A stretch of DNA of 27,801 nucleotides from CBDCFL01 sp050300875 (GCA_050300875.1 JBNKYL010000211.1:1-27801); one strand, 5' to 3'. Shown: positions 17,380 through 24,944, counted from the first letter of the stretch. Numbers and translations are program-made. The notes: a model not told the origin generated them from the sequence alone.

Positions 17380-18378
17380 TCATGGCACATGCAGGCGATC
17401 TTTGCGGCCCAAAACATGATATTCAAACAGGCACCAGACATAGGATGCCGCGGAATAGACGTAATAGAGCTGGTGATAGAGCATCGCCGCAAGGGCGAAA
17501 ACCGGCCCGCCATGGGCGTTGAAAAAGTTGGTCAGCCGGGCATTCACGGCAAGTGCAAGGATGAATAGCACCGGCACCAGCCAGATTGACGTCAACCCCA
17601 CCAGCCCGGTCAGGATCGACAGCCAGAACAGCCCGGCAATCAGCGCCCGAACGCGTTCGGCCGTGCCCGCGTTCAATTCGTTGGTCAGGCCCTCGCGGGC
17701 GATCATCAGGCGCGACCACGGCAAGGCGCGGCGGAAGATGTCGGTGAAGATGGCGTTCTTCATCGACCAGATTTTCAGGTGCTTGCCCTGCCAGTCGGGC
17801 AGAACGCGGATCTTCTGGCCCAGACCGGCGATGCGATAGCCCAGTTCGATATCTTCGATCGACGGCACCTTGTAGGTGTCGATGTCGAACCCGCCCAGTT
17901 CGGCGAAGGTGCTGGCGCGCACCGCCCCGCAACCGGCCCAGAACGTCGACGCTTCGCGCGCCTGCTGGTGATGGAAGCGGTGCAGCAGGTTCTTGTAGCG
18001 CGAAAACCAAGACCCTTCGGGGGCACTGTCATAAGACCCAAAGGCTGCACCGACAGATGGGTCGGCAAAGGCCGCCTTGATCTGGTCAGGCCCGCCGGGC
18101 CAAGCGATCACGTCACTGTCGACGAACCACAACACGTCGCCCACCGCCTCGCGTGCGGCCAGGTTGCGCGCTGCCCCCGGCCCGCCGTTTTTCGGCGCGC
18201 GGATAACACGCGCACCCATCGCTTCGGCCTTGGCAGCGGTGTCATCGGTCGAAACGTCATCGACAACGATGACCTCGGCCAATTCACCGTCGGCAAGCAT
18301 TTTCATCAGCGGCGGCAAGACGCGCGGCAGCAGGTGCGACGCGTTATAGGCCGGCATGATAACGGAAATCGTCGTCAT
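17380..18378 (-). CDS. Family 2 glycosyltransferase with C-terminal membrane region
   Basis: The 332-residue protein has ISVIMPAYNASHLL at residues 4-17, VVDDVSTDDT, and FVDSDV as the DxD metal motif. STFWAGCGAVRAS and PSIEDIELGYR form the acceptor and catalytic-base region of inverting GT2 enzymes. The C-terminal hundred residues hold two or three hydrophobic helices, so it is probably anchored in the inner membrane. Donor and acceptor are unknown. Its ATG overlaps the UDP-glucuronate decarboxylase stop by four bases, which ties it to that enzyme; a UDP-xylose or UDP-pentose donor is a reasonable but untested guess. Confidence 0.9.
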   Translation of the reverse strand: MTTISVIMPAYNASHLLPRVLPPLMKMLADGELAEVIVVDDVSTDDTAAKAEAMGARVIRAPKNGGPGAARNLAAREAVGDVLWFVDSDVIAWPGGPDQIKAAFADPSVGAAFGSYDSAPEGSWFSRYKNLLHRFHHQQAREASTFWAGCGAVRASTFAELGGFDIDTYKVPSIEDIELGYRIAGLGQKIRVLPDWQGKHLKIWSMKNAIFTDIFRRALPWSRLMIAREGLTNELNAGTAERVRALIAGLFWLSILTGLVGLTSIWLVPVLFILALAVNARLTNFFNAHGGPVFALAAMLYHQLYYVYSAASYVWCLFEYHVLGRKDRLHVP

Positions 18379-19328
18379 GCGTCCGCCTGCAAGTCACGGA
18401 AATACTTTATGGTTTCTTCAAGGCCCGCGGCCAGTTTCACCTTGGGCGCCCAGCCCAGGAGTTCGCCCGCCAGGGTGATATCGGGCTTGCGCTGCATCGG
18501 GTCGTCATGGGGCAAGGGCTTGTGGATCAGTTCCGATTTCGACCCGGTCAGACGCAGAACCTCGGTGGCGAGTTCGATCATCGTCATTTCGTTCGGGTTG
18601 CCAAGGTTGACCGGCCCGGTCACATCGTCATCGGTTTCCATCAGCGCGATCAGCCCATCGATCAAGTCGGACACGTAACAGAAAGACCGCGTTTGCGTGC
18701 CTTCGCCAAAGATCGTGATCGGGCGGCCTTCCAGCGCCTGATTGATGAAGTTCGACACCACGCGCCCGTCCTGCGGGTGCATTTTCGGCCCGTAGGTGTT
18801 GAAAATGCGCGCCACCTTGATGCGCAGATTGTGCTGGCGGTGATAGTCAAAGAACAGGGTTTCGGCGCAGCGCTTGCCTTCGTCGTAACAGGACCGGAAG
18901 CCGATCGGGTTCACATTGCCCCAATAGCTTTCGGGCTGGGGGTGCACGGTTGGGTCACCGTAAACTTCGGATGTTGATGCTTGCAGGATCTTGGCGCGCA
19001 GGCGTTTAGCCAGACCCAGCATGTTGATCGCACCGTGGACGGATGTTTTCGTCGTTTGCACGGGGTCATGCTGATAGTGGATCGGACTGGCCGGACAGGC
19101 GAGGTTGTAGATCTCGTCGACTTCCACATAGAGCGGGAAGGTCACGTCATGGCGCATGATCTCGAATCGCGGGTTGTCCATCAGGTGGGCGACATTGGCG
19201 CGGCGCCCGGTGAAGTAGTTGTCGATGCACAGGACGTCATGGCCCTTGTCCAGCAACCTTTCGCACAGGTGCGAGCCCAGAAAACCCGCTCCGCCCGTCA
19301 CCAGAATACGCTTTGAAGTCAATTCCAT
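18375..19328 (-). CDS. UDP-glucuronate decarboxylase (UDP-xylose synthase, extended SDR)
   Basis: The 317-residue product shows the complete UXS pattern. VTGGAGFLGSHL starts at residue 10, and IDNYFTGRRANV follows strand two. EIYNLACPASPIHYQ and DPVQTTKT form the substrate loop typical of UXS. STSEVYGDP carries the catalytic serine/threonine and Y148/K152 form the YxxxK pair; ARIFNTYGPKM and GTQTRSFCYV complete the family. The enzyme converts UDP-glucuronate to UDP-xylose and CO2 in the cytoplasm. I chose the ATG at 19328; a TTG at 19364 would add 12 residues unlike the family. It is the first gene of a six-gene minus operon and overlaps the next gene by four bases. A promoter candidate lies at 19380-19408. 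Confidence 0.93.
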   Translation of the reverse strand: MELTSKRILVTGGAGFLGSHLCERLLDKGHDVLCIDNYFTGRRANVAHLMDNPRFEIMRHDVTFPLYVEVDEIYNLACPASPIHYQHDPVQTTKTSVHGAINMLGLAKRLRAKILQASTSEVYGDPTVHPQPESYWGNVNPIGFRSCYDEGKRCAETLFFDYHRQHNLRIKVARIFNTYGPKMHPQDGRVVSNFINQALEGRPITIFGEGTQTRSFCYVSDLIDGLIALMETDDDVTGPVNLGNPNEMTMIELATEVLRLTGSKSELIHKPLPHDDPMQRKPDITLAGELLGWAPKVKLAAGLEETIKYFRDLQADA

Positions 19329-19379
19329 CGCCGTTTTTGCACCTTGCCGCGCCGAGGGGCGCAATAAATCACCTGCCGC

Positions 19380-19408
19380 TTGATAGCCGCAGGCGCATCA
19401 ATAGGCAA
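19380..19408 (-). promoter_or_regulatory. Candidate promoter for the UDP-glucuronate decarboxylase operon
   Basis: On the minus strand TTGCCT (19408-19403) and TATCAA (19385-19380) are spaced by 17 bases and each match four of six sigma-70 consensus positions. Transcription would start about 45 bases before the ATG at 19328. They lie in the 197-base gap after folE2, the only sizeable gap before this operon. Pattern evidence only. Confidence 0.35.
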
Positions 19409-19509
19409 AATCTTAGCCAGCGCGTAGCGTGATTTGCCGGAACCCCATATTTGAAAACCGTTTGTTTCCAGAATGCGGCCATCGGCGGCAATTCCGGTAT
19501 CTGTTGCCG

Positions 19510-19529
19510 AAAACTGAACCGCTGGTCAG
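19510..19529 (-). terminator. Weak candidate intrinsic terminator after folE2
   Basis: The minus transcript can pair CTGACC with GGTTCAG (one bulged base, three-base loop), followed by four U residues. The stem includes the folE2 stop codon. It is short and has a poor U-tract, so it is a weak call, but it stands where the folE2 transcript should end. Confidence 0.28.
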
Positions 19530-20626
19530 CCCGGGCGCACCAGCGATGCGAACAGATTCGGCTCGACCGATTGCGCAGCGAACGTGTCGCCTTCGGTCAG
19601 GATCGACACTGCATCATGTGAATGCAGGCTTTCCTGATGGCTGGCGACAATGCGGAAATCACCGACACGGGGTTCATCCAGCAGCGCCGAACAGAACAGC
19701 CGCACGGCGTCCTCGACGAAGATCGGGTGCGCGGCGTTCAGTTCGGCAAAGGCCTGTTCATCTTCGCGTTTGACCATCACCTGCGTTTCGGTGGGCACCG
19801 CTTCGCGGGCGATGTCGATGAGGTCTTCGAACCACAGGCAGCACTGATCGGGCGCCAATTCGACCGAAATGCGCGCAACCGAGCGCTGTGAATGCGGCGT
19901 GGCCAGTTGCCCGCGGAACTGGCGGGCATGTTCGCTGAGTTCCAGCGAACAGGGACAGGTCGAAGAATAGACGTAGTCCAGGTGGATGATCTTCTTGCGT
20001 ACGCCTCGTGTTTCGATCAGCTCCAACGCGATGTCGTAGTATTGATACCCTTCCAGACCGGACCGGAGCGAGCCGATTTTCATCGGGAAGGAAAACCGCA
20101 TCTGAATGCGAGCGTCGAAACTGTCCAGATCGGTTTTGTAGTCGTCCAAAGCGGACTCGATCACGTCGAAGCTGAATGTGCGTTCGGCGTGCTTGTAGAA
20201 GGACCGCATGATGCGGGACATGTTGATGCCCTTGCGGTCGGCTTCCAGGCTGACGGTGCCGGTCACGGATGTTTCCAGCGTCAGATCGCCATTGTCGCGG
20301 CTGTGGTAGTGGATCGGCAGGCGGAAATTCGATATTCCCACATGCTGGATTTCGGTGCGCGCGCCTCGGATCAGCGCGGCCGGGCCGTTTTGCAGGTCTG
20401 GCAGACCGGCGCGATAGGCTTCGTCCGCGGTGAATTCTTCGGGGTATTCGCGCGCCAGGGCCGGGTAGTTGACGGCATCGAAGCCGCGCACCAAGGCGGA
20501 AACCCGCGGGTCCAATGCCGCGATCTCTTCGGCGCTGGCGTTTTCGGCCCAAGCCTGCAGCGTCGCCAATGCTTCGCGCGCCTCGTCACTTTCTGGCGGG
20601 CGCCATCCTTCTGGCCGGATATTCAT
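19526..20626 (-). CDS. folE2: GTP cyclohydrolase I, type IB (FolE2)
   Basis: The 366-residue protein matches the FolE2 (COG1469) family rather than classical FolE. QHVGISNFRLP near residue 95, ADRKGINMSRIMRSFY near 131-146 and SSTCPCSLELSEHAR near 227-241 are its conserved blocks; the cysteine in TCPCS is the metal ligand expected in this family. The enzyme forms 7,8-dihydroneopterin triphosphate from GTP, the first step to tetrahydrofolate and queuosine. The ATG at 20626 has a strong AAGGGGG ribosome site. In bacteria with both enzymes FolE2 often backs up FolE under zinc shortage, but I see no obvious Zur-like palindrome upstream, so it may be the sole, constitutive enzyme. It lies 94 bases after metZ on the same strand. 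Confidence 0.95.
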   Translation of the reverse strand: MNIRPEGWRPPESDEAREALATLQAWAENASAEEIAALDPRVSALVRGFDAVNYPALAREYPEEFTADEAYRAGLPDLQNGPAALIRGARTEIQHVGISNFRLPIHYHSRDNGDLTLETSVTGTVSLEADRKGINMSRIMRSFYKHAERTFSFDVIESALDDYKTDLDSFDARIQMRFSFPMKIGSLRSGLEGYQYYDIALELIETRGVRKKIIHLDYVYSSTCPCSLELSEHARQFRGQLATPHSQRSVARISVELAPDQCCLWFEDLIDIAREAVPTETQVMVKREDEQAFAELNAAHPIFVEDAVRLFCSALLDEPRVGDFRIVASHQESLHSHDAVSILTEGDTFAAQSVEPNLFASLVRPG

Positions 20627-20679
20627 CGCGCGTCCCCCTTCATGAACCGGACCCTTCCTAGATAGGACATATGCGGCAC

Positions 20680-20717
20680 AAAAAAAACATTTCCATGCGG
20701 CAGGCTGTCAGATGTTT
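20680..20717 (-). terminator. Weak candidate terminator after metZ
   Basis: Just after the metZ stop the minus transcript can pair AAACAU with AUGUUU across a 21-base loop. The uridines after the stem belong to an eight-U run. The long loop makes the stem weak, so only the U-tract and the position support the call. The same A/T-rich run lies just before folE2 and may instead be promoter-associated. Confidence 0.28.
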
Positions 20718-20720
20718 GCG

Positions 20721-21905
20721 TCAGGCGCGTGACAGCGCCTGTTCCAGATCGGCCAGAAGGTCATCCGTATCTTCCAGACCGCACGAAACACGGATCAGCC
20801 CCGGCCCGATGCCAAGTGCCACTTTTTGGTCATCGGGCAGGCGTTGATGCGTGGTCGTCGCGGGATGGGTGGCGATGCTTTTGCTATCGGCGAAATTGTT
20901 GGAAATAGTAAATATTTCCAAGGCATTGAGGAACCTGAAGGCCGCATCCTTGCCGCCCTTGACGTCAATCGCCAGAACCGTGCCGCCATAGGGTGCCTGC
21001 CGCTTGGCGACGTCGTATTGCGGGTGGGATTTTTGCGTCGGATAGCGCACGGCGGCCAGTTTTTCGTGCCCGTCCAGCGCGTCGGCAATCTTTTGCGCCG
21101 TTTCGGCCTGCGCGCGTACCCGCAGGTCGATCGTGTCCAGTGCTTTCAGGTGGGTCCATGCCGTGAACGGGTTCATCGCCCCGCCGGTGTGCTTCATGTA
21201 GGTTTCGATCGGGCCGCGGATCAGGTCGCGCGACCCGAGGATCACGCCGCCCAGCATACGCCCCTGCCCGTCCACGTGTTTCGTGGTCGACACGAGGCAC
21301 AAATCGGCCCCACAGGCGCGGGCATAAGAAAAGACCGGGGTCGCCATCGCATCATCGGCAAGAACCAGTGCGCCATTGGCATGGGCCGCATCGCAAACAT
21401 ATTTCAAGTCAATGACTTCCAGCGTCGGGTTGGAAATGCTTTCCAGAAAGACCAAGCGCGTGTCGGTCCGGATCGCCGCATCCCAGGCCGCATTGTCGGT
21501 GCCGTCGACCAGCGTCACCTCGACACCGTAGCGGCGCAAGATCTCTTCCAGCACGTAAAGGCACGATCCGAACAGCGCGCGGGCGGCGACGACGTGATCG
21601 CCCGTCTTTGTCAGCGCCATCAGCGCGCCGCTGACCGCCGCCATGCCGGACGTGCAGGCAAAGGCGTCTTCATAGCCAAGAAAGCCCGCAATACGGTCTT
21701 CGAACATACGCATCGTCGGGTTGCCGTAGCGGGCATAGATGAAGTCATCCGCGCCGGCCTCGATAAACCGCGCCTCGGCGGCTTCGGCGCTGTCATAGAC
21801 AAAGCCCTGCGTCAGAAAAATCGCCTCCGAAACCTCGCCATACTGGCTTCGGCGGGTTCCGCCATGCACCAGTTGCGTGCGTTTCTTCCAGTCTTGGGTC
21901 GGCAT
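20721..21905 (-). CDS. metZ: O-succinylhomoserine sulfhydrylase
   Basis: The 394-residue PLP enzyme belongs to the Cys/Met metabolism family. YARYGNPT at 57-64 binds the phosphate of the neighbouring subunit's cofactor, CTSGMAA near 84-90 is the cofactor loop, and Lys209 in STTKHVDGQGR is the Schiff-base lysine. The sequence QDWKKRTQLVHGG at the start and DFIYARYGNP fit alphaproteobacterial MetZ, which makes homocysteine directly from O-succinylhomoserine and sulfide. I chose the ATG at 21905, seven bases after AGGAGG; the frame is open 28 codons further up, but that part is riboswitch and terminator. Expression should be lowered by SAM through the leader at 21922-22031. A cystathionine gamma-synthase role is less likely given the sequence and the leader. 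Confidence 0.92.
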   Translation of the reverse strand: MPTQDWKKRTQLVHGGTRRSQYGEVSEAIFLTQGFVYDSAEAAEARFIEAGADDFIYARYGNPTMRMFEDRIAGFLGYEDAFACTSGMAAVSGALMALTKTGDHVVAARALFGSCLYVLEEILRRYGVEVTLVDGTDNAAWDAAIRTDTRLVFLESISNPTLEVIDLKYVCDAAHANGALVLADDAMATPVFSYARACGADLCLVSTTKHVDGQGRMLGGVILGSRDLIRGPIETYMKHTGGAMNPFTAWTHLKALDTIDLRVRAQAETAQKIADALDGHEKLAAVRYPTQKSHPQYDVAKRQAPYGGTVLAIDVKGGKDAAFRFLNALEIFTISNNFADSKSIATHPATTTHQRLPDDQKVALGIGPGLIRVSCGLEDTDDLLADLEQALSRA

Positions 21906-21921
21906 GAAACAGCCTCCTTCC

Positions 21922-21958
21922 AAACAAAAACCCCTGACCGGCAAGAGCGTCAGGGGTT
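21922..21958 (-). terminator. Intrinsic terminator in the metZ leader (riboswitch expression platform)
   Basis: The minus transcript reads AACCCCUGAC, a ten-base loop, GUCAGGGGUU and then a U-rich run (UUUUUGUUU). The perfect 10-bp stem and U-tract make a strong terminator. It lies between the aptamer and the metZ AGGAGG site, so it can only work as an attenuator. SAM binding would be expected to favour it; no obvious antiterminator was worked out. Confidence 0.85.
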
Positions 21959-21971
21959 CGTTCGAAATCCC

Positions 21972-22031
21972 GTCCCTCTTTAGCGGCATGTTTTACGTGG
22001 CCCGCAATCCGGTTGAACAAATCGTCACGGG
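21972..22031 (-). promoter_or_regulatory. SAM-II-type S-adenosylmethionine riboswitch
   Basis: The minus strand contains, in order and with family spacing, the blocks of the SAM-II (SAM-II/SAM-V superfamily) aptamer: GTGACGATTTG, CCGGATTGC, CCACGTAAAA and GCTAAAGAGGG. CGTG and CACG can pair as P1, and the 3' GCTAAAG block belongs to the pseudoknot strand. SAM-II RNAs occur mainly in alphaproteobacteria ahead of metA, metX, metZ and metK-type genes, which fits its place before metZ. The predicted transcription start falls right at its 5' end. P1 is short here and one side has an alternative partner upstream. SAM-V is the close alternative. Confidence 0.78.
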
Positions 22032-22036
22032 ACATG

Positions 22037-22065
22037 TCTTTAGGCCCGCCACTGGGCCACGTCAA
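22037..22065 (-). promoter_or_regulatory. Promoter of the metZ riboswitch transcript
   Basis: TTGACG (22065-22060, five of six -35 positions) and TAAAGA (22042-22037, three of six -10 positions) are separated by 17 bases. A start 6-8 bases downstream, near 22030, would begin the RNA at the 5' edge of the aptamer. The -35 box contains the TGA stop codon of the desaturase gene, so there is no spacer between the two genes' signals. Confidence 0.6.
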
Positions 22066-22907
22066 CCGTCCTGAACGTCGTCCCGGTCGATCGCATATCC
22101 GCTGGCCGGTCCGCGCACAGGTTGGATCAGCATGGCGTCGAGCCAAAGGTCGCGCCGGGTCCGAAACTGTTCAATCCCGATGGTCATGCCTTCATGCCCA
22201 TCACGCGGTTGGTCGGTATAGGTGCCAAGTAGCCTGTCCCACCAGGGAAAGTTGAAACCGAAATTGCTGTTGGTTTCCGCTGGCAGCATCGAATGGTGCA
22301 CCAGGTGCATGTCCGGGGTGACAATGATCAGCCGCAATACCCGATCCACCCCCTTGGGCAGGCGCAGGTTGGAATGGTTGAACAAAGCCCCGGCGTTCAG
22401 AACGATCTCGAACAGCAATACTGCAGCCGCAGCCGGACCCAGCGCCAGCACCGCGGCCAGCTTGATGCCCATGGACAGGATGATTTCCAGAGGGTGAAAC
22501 CGCAACCCGGTGGTCACGTCGAATTCCAAGTCGGCATGATGCATCCGGTGCAACCGCCACAGCGCTGGTATGGCATGAAACATGACATGTTGCAGGTAGA
22601 TCACCAGATCAAGCGCCAGAAAGGCCAGGATCAGTTCCAGCCATACTGGCCAATCAGTCAGGTTGAAAAGGCCCCAGCCACGTTCGGCGGCGATCAGAGC
22701 CAGACCGACAGCTAAAACGGGGAAGATCATGCGCACCAGCAATGTATCCAGAAAAACCAGCGCCAGATTGTTCGACCAACGTAACAGGCGCGGAATATCA
22801 CGCCGCCGCTGCGGCGCCGCCGCTTCCCATGTCGCCATGATCGCCAGCACGCCCAGAAACACCGCCAGGCGCAGCCCGCTTTCATTGGCGAGTAAGACGT
22901 CGCTCAT
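22062..22907 (-). CDS. Sterol desaturase/fatty acid hydroxylase family membrane protein
   Basis: The 281-residue protein has about four to six membrane helices and the histidine clusters of the di-iron FA_hydroxylase family: HVMFH near 107-111, HRMHH near 119-123, HPLE near 138, a lone HSN and HLVHHS near 201-206. These ligate two irons for oxygen-dependent hydroxylation or desaturation of a lipid. The substrate is unknown; carotenoids, ornithine lipids and fatty acids are all used by relatives. An AGGA site lies ten bases before the ATG. Its stop codon is embedded in the -35 box of the metZ promoter, so readthrough could reach the metZ leader. It diverges from an MFS gene across a 286-base gap. 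Confidence 0.9.
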   Translation of the reverse strand: MSDVLLANESGLRLAVFLGVLAIMATWEAAAPQRRRDIPRLLRWSNNLALVFLDTLLVRMIFPVLAVGLALIAAERGWGLFNLTDWPVWLELILAFLALDLVIYLQHVMFHAIPALWRLHRMHHADLEFDVTTGLRFHPLEIILSMGIKLAAVLALGPAAAAVLLFEIVLNAGALFNHSNLRLPKGVDRVLRLIIVTPDMHLVHHSMLPAETNSNFGFNFPWWDRLLGTYTDQPRDGHEGMTIGIEQFRTRRDLWLDAMLIQPVRGPASGYAIDRDDVQDG

Positions 22908-23193
22908 CTTCCTGGTATCCTTTGCCCGCGAATGCCGATTTAGGCACTGGCTCGCACCAAGGCAACTGCACTGCGGCGCTCTGGCGCGGTCCTGCTGGCC
23001 GGGTTAGGCTGCCCTCATGGCCATGGATACGGCTCCAACCTGCCCGTTTCATGGCCGCCTGATCCCTTCGCCGACAGGGATTCGACGCCCGCATGACCAG
23101 CGGCCGTCGCAAAAGGTAGCGGTAACAAATACTACTTCCCGAGCATGCGTTTCGGGCGCATAAGGTCTGGACGAGCGGGGACGGACCACAAGA
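22908..23193. other. Intergenic region between divergent desaturase and MFS genes
   Basis: This 286-base gap has no frame that looks coding. A perfect 6-base inverted repeat, ATCCCT/AGGGAT with an 8-base loop, lies at 23062-23081 without a U-tract on either strand. A longer-range match, ACGCCCG at 23085-23091 with CGGGCGC at 23153-23159, allows a 7-bp stem including one wobble. Promoters for both flanking genes must lie here, but I found no convincing pair of boxes. Confidence 0.4.
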
Positions 23194-24330
23194 ATGGATC
23201 ACTTGGCGCGCTGGCGCATCATGGGCATTTTCGCGCTGCACGGCGTGGCCGTCGGCAATTACACATCCCGTCTGCCGGACATCCAGAAAGCGCTGGAACT
23301 GTCAGAAGGTGCGTTCGGCCTGGCGCTGGCGGGCATGCCACTGGCGGTTTTCATCGCCTCGTTTTTTACTGGCGGCATGACCGAAAGGCTCGGTACCCGC
23401 GCGATGTTTCTGTGGGCTTTCCCGGCGCTCGGTTTGTTCATGCTGCCCAGCGCATTGGCATGGAACACCGCGAGCCTGACCTTTGCGTCGATGTTGTTCG
23501 GTCTGGCTATGGCCGGATCAAACGTGCCGATCAATGTCGAAGCAGACAGGGTCGAGGCCGCAACCGGCGCCAAGATCATGAACAAGTGTCACGGCGCCTG
23601 GGGCATTGGCGTGCTTGCCGCGTCCGGCGTTGCAATTCTGGCGGTCCACTCAGGGATGGAACCGAAATCGCATTACATGCTGTCCTTCCTGTTTCTGGCA
23701 CTGGCCACGGCCTTGGCGATCTGGCCAATGCAACCTGCACCGCCGCGCGGCGGCGCGACTGCACGGCCCAAGCGATTGGCCCTACCCAATCGCGGCACTT
23801 TCCTGATCCTTGGCTTCGCCCTGTCGGCGGTATGGTTCGAAGGCGTGGTGCGCGGTTGGGGCGTCATCTATCTGCGCGACGCGCTGGGGGCAGCGGATTG
23901 GCTGGCGCTGGCGGCCTTGCCCGCATTTACCGCGCTCATGACCGTGGGCCGGTTCATGGGCGACGGGCTGATCGCACGGTTCGGCGATGTGACCGTGGGC
24001 CGCGTCGCCGCACTGACCGCATTTGTCGGGCTGGTGGTGCTGGTCAGCACAACGCGGCTGGACCTTGCTTTGGCGGGCATCGCGTTGATCGGGCTTGGCG
24101 CATCGACCGGCTGGCCGCAGGCCGCCACGGCGGCGGCAGGGCGCGGCGACCGGCCAGCGGCCGAAAACGTCGCGGCATTTGCCGCGCTTCAAACTGCCGT
24201 TTTCTTCGTTTCGGCCCCGATCGCTGGCGGCATTGCACAGCTTTGGGACCTGCACACGGCCTTCCTGCTGTTCCTGCCGATCCCGCTGATTTCGTTCTGG
24301 TTCGCGCGCGAACTGCGCCGCCCGGCCTAG
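23194..24330 (+). CDS. MFS transporter (YbjJ-like)
   Basis: The 378-residue protein is hydrophobic throughout with about twelve helices. GNYTSRLPDIQKALELSEGA near residues 21-40 is typical of the YbjJ-type MFS subgroup, where the first loop carries an R-LP-I pattern. GGMTERLGTR near 60-69 is the MFS motif-A loop, and NVPINVEADRVE near 109-120 is a second subgroup block. A second motif-A-like loop, MGDGLIARFGD, starts the C-terminal half. Substrates of the subgroup are poorly known and none is implied by the neighbours. The ATG at 23194 has only a GGGGACGG stretch rather far upstream; an in-frame ATG at 23221 is possible. It ends with a four-base convergent overlap with the yciB-like gene. Confidence 0.88.
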   Translation: MDHLARWRIMGIFALHGVAVGNYTSRLPDIQKALELSEGAFGLALAGMPLAVFIASFFTGGMTERLGTRAMFLWAFPALGLFMLPSALAWNTASLTFASMLFGLAMAGSNVPINVEADRVEAATGAKIMNKCHGAWGIGVLAASGVAILAVHSGMEPKSHYMLSFLFLALATALAIWPMQPAPPRGGATARPKRLALPNRGTFLILGFALSAVWFEGVVRGWGVIYLRDALGAADWLALAALPAFTALMTVGRFMGDGLIARFGDVTVGRVAALTAFVGLVVLVSTTRLDLALAGIALIGLGASTGWPQAATAAAGRGDRPAAENVAAFAALQTAVFFVSAPIAGGIAQLWDLHTAFLLFLPIPLISFWFARELRRPA

Positions 24331-24941
24331 GCCCGCGGCGCGTCTTCATCCTCCGGTATCGAATATTTCGCCAACAGCCCGCCCTGCGTCATGAAAAACG
24401 CGAAGATCGCCACGGGCAGACCGAAGGTCTTGAAGTTTACCCAGGCATCTGTGCTCATCGTCCGCCAGATCAGTTCATTGGCGATCGCAAGTCCGAAGAA
24501 AAACACGGTGATCCGCCGCGTCAGCATCATCCAACCTTCAGGCTGCAATGGCACCAGTTCTTCCATCGCAAACCGCAGATAGGACTGCCCGCGCAACAGG
24601 CCGAAACCCAGAACCCCGCCGAAAAGCAGATAGATCATGGTGGGCTTCATCTTGAAGAACCGTTCATCGTTCAGCCAGACGGTCAGCCCGCCAAAGACGA
24701 TGACAAGAACCAGCGTCACGACCTGCATCTTCTGCAATTTGCCGGTCAGGCGGTACAGAATGAAGGTCGACAAGATCAGCAGCGGGATGAAAACCATCGT
24801 CACCACGATGAACCCCGAATATTCGGTACCACCGATGGTGAACATCTCGTCACGCATCCGGGTGTAAAGGATGAAAAACGCCAGAACCGGCCCGAATTCC
24901 AACCCGAATTTCACCCAGCCGTTCAGTTTCTTTTCCGCCAC
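24327..24941 (-). CDS. YciB/IspZ-family inner-membrane septation protein
   Basis: The 204-residue protein has about five helices and the YciB/IspZ patterns: KFGLEFGPVLAFF near the N-terminus, LNDERFFKMKPTMIYLLFG near 88-107 and ANELIWR near 153-159. YciB (formerly IspA/IspZ, intracellular septation protein A) is an inner-membrane protein tied to cell division and envelope integrity. The start is a GTG seven bases after GGAGG, the site lying partly within the end of the EamA gene. It is the last gene of the ftsY run. The hydrophilic C-terminal extension is short and acidic. Confidence 0.92.
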   Translation of the reverse strand: MAEKKLNGWVKFGLEFGPVLAFFILYTRMRDEMFTIGGTEYSGFIVVTMVFIPLLILSTFILYRLTGKLQKMQVVTLVLVIVFGGLTVWLNDERFFKMKPTMIYLLFGGVLGFGLLRGQSYLRFAMEELVPLQPEGWMMLTRRITVFFFGLAIANELIWRTMSTDAWVNFKTFGLPVAIFAFFMTQGGLLAKYSIPEDEDAPRA

Positions 24942-24944
24942 GCC

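Noticed and set aside
19329..19364. Upstream TTG start for UDP-glucuronate decarboxylase
   Set aside because: The added 12 residues are basic and unlike the family N-terminus; the ATG at 19328 is normal.
21793..22035. Open frame of about 80 codons on the minus strand starting MSRDDLFNRIAG and running through the metZ leader into metZ
   Set aside because: It coincides with the riboswitch blocks and terminator and then runs out of frame across metZ; there is no ribosome site before its ATG.
23085..23159. tRNA-like 75-base span on the minus strand with 7-base ends that can pair
   Set aside because: No T-loop TTCGA in the right place and no acceptable D or anticodon arms; the paired ends alone are not enough.
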